DNA of 64,000 bases from Dysidea avara (lineage: Eukaryota; Porifera; Demospongiae; Dictyoceratida; Dysideidae): positions 10,774,694 to 10,838,693 of the forward strand of contig NC_089285.1 in NCBI RefSeq assembly GCF_963678975.1. Reading direction: 5' to 3'. The notes beneath the pieces are model-generated. The model was not told where the DNA came from. It worked only from the letters and a program-made list of their open reading frames with translations, and searched no databases. The translations under genes and the position numbers were made by a program. Shown here piece by piece: positions 58,623 to 64,000 of this stretch (its first letter is position 1; each line of letters starts with the position of its first letter).

Positions 58623-61091
58623 TCTTGTACAGCGATAGGAAGTGAATCGATTGTCTCAGTTGTACGCGCAGCGGCTTTAAGGCTGTGAAATCTGGCGCCG
58701 CCCGCATCTTAAGGCTTAAGGGGAGGGCGGCGCCAAGCCACAGACATCTGGACCACAGATTCCTCTCCTTAATATATGCATGCACTCTTCAGCACTGATA
58801 GCACCTCCTTCATCTGTGAAATACCTGATGACATGAAAAGGTTGCTTTTTCAGTATTACGTAAAGCCAAATTTATAAACTAATGCAGAGCTCTCAACTGG
58901 TGGAAATCATTTTGAGTGAGAACATAAGTGAAAATGAGTGAGATTGGTATGAAAATGAGTGAGATTATGTAGAGGGCAGGAGACTCACCTGCAGTGTGTA
59001 ATCACACTCCTAAATGCAAAGGATTTCTCCTCTAGAGGGTCTGGGGTATGTGAAAAGTTTGCAACTCAAGACGTGACATTGCGGCTTAGGTGCAATTTTG
59101 ATTGATAGTTCATGATTTTTGGATCAGCAAGATTTTAATCACATACAGAAAAGGATTATATTGCATTGTTTGCTGCTGTGTGCCCTGGTAATTCTGCATG
59201 ATGTTTTCTTCGCATACTTAAGCACCGTTTCTGCAGGACTGTTTTTATGACAAGGCTCTGTTTTGATTATAACAGATAATGACCTGAATACAAACAGTAA
59301 CTTTACAGCTTGGAAATGGCTTAGTATATAATAACTGCATGTCAGTAAAAAATAATGTGAAGTCCCAGTTAATTAGCTAGCTATAAGGAGTTTAATAATG
59401 GCAATGAGAGACTTTCTGTTTACATGGCTTCTATTGATGGTTGGTGGCTGAACATAAGTGAATTTAACCCTAACGATACTGCGATATACCTGTCCTTACG
59501 AGTGATCACGTGATGCTAAGAAACGCTGCTTTTAACTGATAGTTCGAGATTCATGCTATGAGTCAGAGAGATTAATGCGTGAGTTTCAGAGGTGTTGTGA
59601 GTGAGAGAGTGAGATTTTGCTTCAATGCGTGAGACTCACGCAGAATGCGTTAGAGTTGAGAGCTCTCAGTGGCTGCTCTGCTAATGTGCATGTGGATGCA
59701 AGTGACAAAAGCACCAAACTTTCTCCATATAGCTAGGTAGTACAACCTTAACTTTCACTGATTTTTTGATGGGATCCATCTTATTCTATAAAGGGCCTCT
59801 AAGATTGGGTTTCCACTCAAAATAGGAAGGTGCTTCATTTTGTTGTTCCTGGAGATTTTCACACAGATTTACCTTTAAGATAAAGCAATTATTGGAATGT
59901 TTGCAGCAGTTGCTATCAGCACAATTTTAACATATGTAAATATCCAAAAAGTGGCCATGTGACCAAAAAATATAGGATTTCCACTGCAAAATAAAATGAT
60001 GCCTCAGCCTTTTTCATTGTTTCTGATGATATTCATGCAGGCTGACCTTAAGATAAAACAAGCAAGTGCTAATATATTATTAAACTGTTTATTACTTTGC
60101 AGTTTTCACTGTAAGTACTCAAAAAGTGGTCATATGATCAACAATCCCATTACAGCTATAAAGGATGTGCTAGCTATAGCACTACGACTATGCAAGATGT
60201 AGAAGTCTTCATTATAAGGCAAGAAAATGCACTAATTGTGACTTAATTCAGTCACCCTGAAATACAGTGATTTTCTAATAAGTTGTCCAATTCACCTATT
60301 ATGATATTTTTGGTCACGTGACCACTTTTTGTATGTTTCTGTGTGTTAAACTTATGCTGATACCCAATGCTACAAGCAATCCAATAATAAATTAGCACTT
60401 GTTTGAAGGTCAGTCTGTGTGAAAATCACCAGAAACAACAAAAGGAAGCACCTTCCTGTTTTGAGTTGGAAACCCTAAATTCTAAGATAGCTGTGCTGAA
60501 ATCACATGCAAAGAAGAGTTCAACTAGCATAGTGGTCATGGTAATTATATCACGCAGCAGAATTTTATAGATGTTGACTGTTCTAGCAGTATTATTCTTT
60601 CTAATTCCCACATTCAATAAATCAGTCCTGCTAATAGAAGTTTGACCATGCAGCACTGATTAGTTTTCAGAAGAGCTTAGTTCTTTTTGCTATTTTCATC
60701 TTTCTGTTATGATGCGATTGTTGTGTCAGAAATGTACTCTACTAGCTTTTCCTATAGCAAATACATGGTTAGATTTCTGAGCAAATAAGTGCTCCGAGAT
60801 CTGGGTCCCTAGGCTGGAAATTGTACACTTCAGGGCAAGCTAATCTAAAGATTCCATCTTTCAAAATACGTACATGCCACCTTGAGGAGATTGTATGCAT
60901 ATGGATTTCTCTGTGGGGCACAACACAGCCTAGGGATATACTTGTGGTGGTGGATTATAGCATGCTTTAAGTGATTGTGGTTCAAGTGCATGTAAAAAGC
61001 AGGGTGGAGATGTGATTATCTTTGTGTTACAGGAGGCAACAGTACTGTATGACTGCTCTAATAGAGTAATTGGGAATAAAACAAAAATAAT
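58623..61091. other. Receptor upstream region and repeats
   Basis: The first ~150 bp upstream of the receptor ATG include GC-rich segments (GGCGCCGCCCGC, near 58690) likely to be promoter. Farther out are no genes, but a pair of inverted segments (about 59800-60060 versus 60240-60480, sharing CACCTTCCT/AGGAAGGTG and GGTCACGTGACC-like motifs) suggests a decayed inverted-repeat element. AAGTGACAAAAGCACCAA near 59700 recurs near 61897. Confidence 0.45.
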
Positions 61092-61311
61092 AGTGACCGC
61101 ACTTGCAAAAAGGGGTCTTCCACACACATCCTATTTACCAACTTTGACAATCCATAACTTTAGATTGGAAAAAGCTAAATTTATTCAGCAGTGAGCACCA
61201 ACATAGCTTAATGGATGGAGGTTTATATGTTACTTGAACACTAAGTTATGGTCTTCCAAGTTCATAGAATTGGATGTGTGTGGAAGACCCCTTTTTACAA
61301 ATCCGGTCACA
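61092..61311. mobile_element. TGTGACCGG inverted-repeat element, copy 3
   Basis: Diverged left end GTGACCGCACTTGCAAAAAG, right end TTTTTACAAATCCGGTCAC. Interior shares GGATGTGTGTGGAAGACCCC with copy 1. Confidence 0.8.
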
Positions 61312-62084
61312 TAAAAATTATTTTATTTTTATAGACATGTGTTGATGAATATTTAACCTTAATGACATAATTTATAATTTAATGTCACCTGGATTATTCA
61401 AAGTTTCAAATTACTATTTAAAACACCAAAATTGCAAAAAGTGTATTTCCAAGCCTTGAATGGCTTCCCAGCAGGCATGCCTGAGGTGCATTGTAAAAAC
61501 AATTTTGTCATTTTAACAGATGATACAAGTCAAACCAAGCCAATAATGTACTCCACCAGGGCTAGATGGACTCCCCTTGCCTACCACTCCCAGCACTTGA
61601 CAGCTGGTACCCTACAGGGTACCAGCTATAATGTACTCTTGATCAAACTAATAGGCCTGTATTTAACACTATCCTATCCTAATTAGCACTATGTAATTAG
61701 CAGTATAGTCATAAACAATACCCTACTCTTCAGATTTCCTCCTAGTTTCACAATAAATTGCAGTGGTTATGCACTGATACATCTGACCTTGTAGGCAGCA
61801 TGCTGGTAGTAGCTACACACTGCAACACAGCTTAAGTGATCAGCTCCTATGCTAAATTATATAGTTAGATGGCTTAGCAAAAAAATGTGGACGCAACTGA
61901 CAAAAGCACCAATTTTTTCTGTGAGTTGCTTGCCACATAAGATTAAAATTTTTGATAGGATCCACACTGTAAAAACGATTTTGTCATTTTAACAAATTGT
62001 TTGTTACCACCATTTTGTAATTTCTTGTTTGGCCAATTTTTTGCATCAAAACAACAGATTACAAAACAGTGGTAATGGGTAAAG

Positions 62085-63240
62085 TTCTTGACGTACTTTG
62101 TGACTCCCAGTTTGGCTTTTGTAATGGATCCACTACTTCTTTACTACTAACTACAGTACTTAACTGGGCCAAAACTCTGGATGATTGCACACCTTATAAA
62201 GACACATTGTATTTTATTATGCTAAGGCATTTGATCCGTCCCTCATGAAAGAGTGCTGTTAAATATGGAATTCATGGGTCATTGCTTCAGTGATTGCACT
62301 CCTTCCATCATTACCCATAGACAAAGAGTGGTTGTCAGTGGACACTATTCTAAGTGATAATGTTTCTTCAGGCGTTCCTCAAGGGTCCATTGTAGGACCT
62401 TTTTTGTTCATCTTGTACATCCATGATGTCTGTATCTTCTCTAAAGATATTTGTTAATGATTTTATTTTGTACAGACAAGTTAAAAATCTAGAAATACTA
62501 CAAAGGATTAACTCAATTTCTGATTGGAGCATTAGTGTGCTCTGGCAAATACGATTGAGTCCGCAGAAGTGTGAGCTACTCTGTATTTCCAATAAGCGCT
62601 CTCCCCCTAAATACGATTATACCATCAATGATTCTGGATTAAAGTGGTGCAGCTTTGTTAAATACTTGGGAATTAGATTACCTTAAATTTCTCTTGGTTC
62701 CTACGTTGTACCCATGTACTGCAAAGGCTACAGGAGTGCTAAATATGCTTCATCAACATCTGTTTGCAATTGGGTGCTCATTAGAAAGCAAGCGTCATGC
62801 TTTTAGTACCTATTTTACAGTATGTTTATGTTTGTATAGTTTGGAATCCCCATATTCAAAAGAACTTGTTCAAACCCATATATGGAGCTAGGTGAGTTTG
62901 CGGTGTTTGGTATCATTAATGGTACGGTATGATCCATTGATATTTCATCTTTGTTACAGTGTTGTATAAATTTACACTGGTCTTCACTTCAAATCAATTA
63001 TAACCTTCCATTGTCAAAACTGTCTGAACTTCAATGACTTTTTTACAATATTGTCAACCTGTACCAGATCTCATTCTCTCGCTGTAGACAGGCCTCTCTA
63101 TTATTCTTTTCTTATTAACTGTTATTTAGATACCTTATTCTGTTCTAACCATAATATGCATTTAAGTCTCAGTTGTATTCGTATTTGTGCAACTGTTAAC
63201 TTTTTCTTTGTATATAATTCTTTTGTGTAGCTATGTAGTA
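62085..63240 (+). pseudogene. Non-LTR retrotransposon reverse transcriptase remnant
   Basis: Frame-shifted reverse transcriptase. Segments in order: QFGFCNGSTTSLLL ... NWAKTLDD (about 62107-62200), a motif A-like YYAKAFD (about 62216), motif B SGVPQGSIVGPFLFILYIHD (about 62370), a degenerate motif C FVNDFILYR, then RLSPQKCELLCISNKRS and KYLG. The C-terminal part (SLAVDRPLYYSFLI) is near 63080. Multiple frameshifts and a probable deletion make it dead. Likely of the CR1/L2/jockey group. Confidence 0.82.
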
Positions 63241-64000
63241 TCTGTTTTAAACTTCCTTTTCAATTTAGCTTAGTGGCAGTCTAACTTGCTTCATCAATGG
63301 CAGTAATACATGTACCATAGCAAAATACTATTGTACCACTGACTGTGTTGCAGTAGCATGCATGCATGTGCATTGAACTAACATCCACTAAGCTATTAAA
63401 CCCTCAGCAACACTCAGGCTACTTTCACCTCTCACTGCATCAAGATATTCTAACAGCTAGAACAGTAAAGTAACTACTCTGATAGAGTATTTAATGCTTT
63501 AGAGCTTAGTCATAACTTTTGCCCTGCAGTTAGTTTGTAGTTTAAAGCATGGATTTTAGAAACTGTGATTATTAATTAAACTTAGCCTAAAATCCAACCT
63601 CATGCATGCAGAGCTTCTAAATTCTCAAATTATCTGGGCCATACTATTGGATGCCTTATTCTATATAGCTTAGTCGTCTTGACCCAGTATTTAATCATAA
63701 TAATCACAATCATTTTTTCAGAAACCTCTTTTCAAAATTCTAGATCTGCCATTGACACCTTTACTGTCACCACTAATTACCTAAAAGGCTGAAATGTTAT
63801 TTATCTTTGCCAAAATTCCACATGTCTCCCCAAAGGCATCGGAGTAGGTGGGACCAGTGAGATCACGCTTTTTGGCAGGAATTTAAAAAAAAAACTTGAT
63901 GAAGCCAAAGCTAAATGTAGTGAACATACAGTACCTATACTTTCCTGGGGAACATGCCCCCAGATCCCCTAGACTAGCTTCCTTCAACAGCATTAGAACT
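63241..64000. other. Right edge, nothing recognised
   Basis: No gene supported. A CTCTGATAGAGTAT motif lies near 63477, and a CCTGGGGAACATGCCCCC segment at 63940 resembles ends of common sponge-type repeats seen near 52470. Confidence 0.35.

Noticed and set aside
61432..61686. 84-codon ORF upstream of the reverse transcriptase remnant
   Set aside because: No reverse-transcriptase or endonuclease motif; may be decayed retrotransposon sequence but cannot be supported.

Overview
This window is eukaryotic nuclear DNA from an early-branching animal. A sponge (probably a demosponge) fits best, but that is inference. The reasons are short exons with GT/AG introns, metazoan gene families (a VPS10 sorting receptor, GLTP), AT-rich non-coding DNA, and many kinds of DNA transposon (MULE, hAT-like, pogo-like, Crypton) plus short inverted-repeat elements. 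I see no bacterial operons, rRNA or CRISPR. Exon joins below were chosen by hand from splice signals, codon phase and domain continuity; no transcript data were available.

Left part (1-8 kb). A one-exon gene (226-1467, +) encodes a 413-residue protein with a likely N-myristoylation start and a chymotrypsin-fold protease domain whose nucleophile is Cys, not Ser. Next is a two-exon minus-strand gene (3882-7864) for a secreted protein with a vWA-like region and a JmjC/cupin dioxygenase domain. It lies head-to-head with a glycolipid transfer protein gene (GLTP, +, five exons, 7946-19853); the two start codons are 81 bp apart. The 8.9-kb second GLTP intron holds a broken MULE transposon, itself interrupted by a hAT-like element with a perfect 8-bp target duplication, and a small inverted-repeat element carrying a HIRAN-like ORF.

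Middle (20-27 kb). This is repeat-rich intergenic DNA: a pogo-like element, a 322-bp near-perfect palindrome, a TGTGACCGG inverted-repeat element, a 2.9-kb minisatellite with a unit of about 30 bp, and a degenerate dispersed repeat.

Right part (27-58.6 kb). One large minus-strand gene of 36 exons (58622 down to 27382; about 1,591 aa) encodes a VPS10 receptor. Its order is signal peptide, furin-type propeptide site, VPS10 propeller, 10CC module with exactly ten Cys, two PKD domains, five fibronectin III domains, a SEA-like membrane-proximal domain, one TM helix and a short tail ending in an acidic cluster (DDDDEPMIDL). This joins the PKD layout of SorCS receptors to the FNIII stalk and acidic tail of SorLA/SORL1, and is the most striking thing in the window. 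Codon phase is kept across all 35 junctions. Its introns carry an apparently intact Crypton tyrosine recombinase gene in antisense, a non-autonomous relative of that Crypton, an element with terminal arrays of an 18-bp repeat, several inverted-repeat elements with readable target duplications, and microsatellites.

Far right (58.7-64 kb). Past the receptor promoter there are only repeats, including a non-LTR retrotransposon reverse-transcriptase pseudogene.
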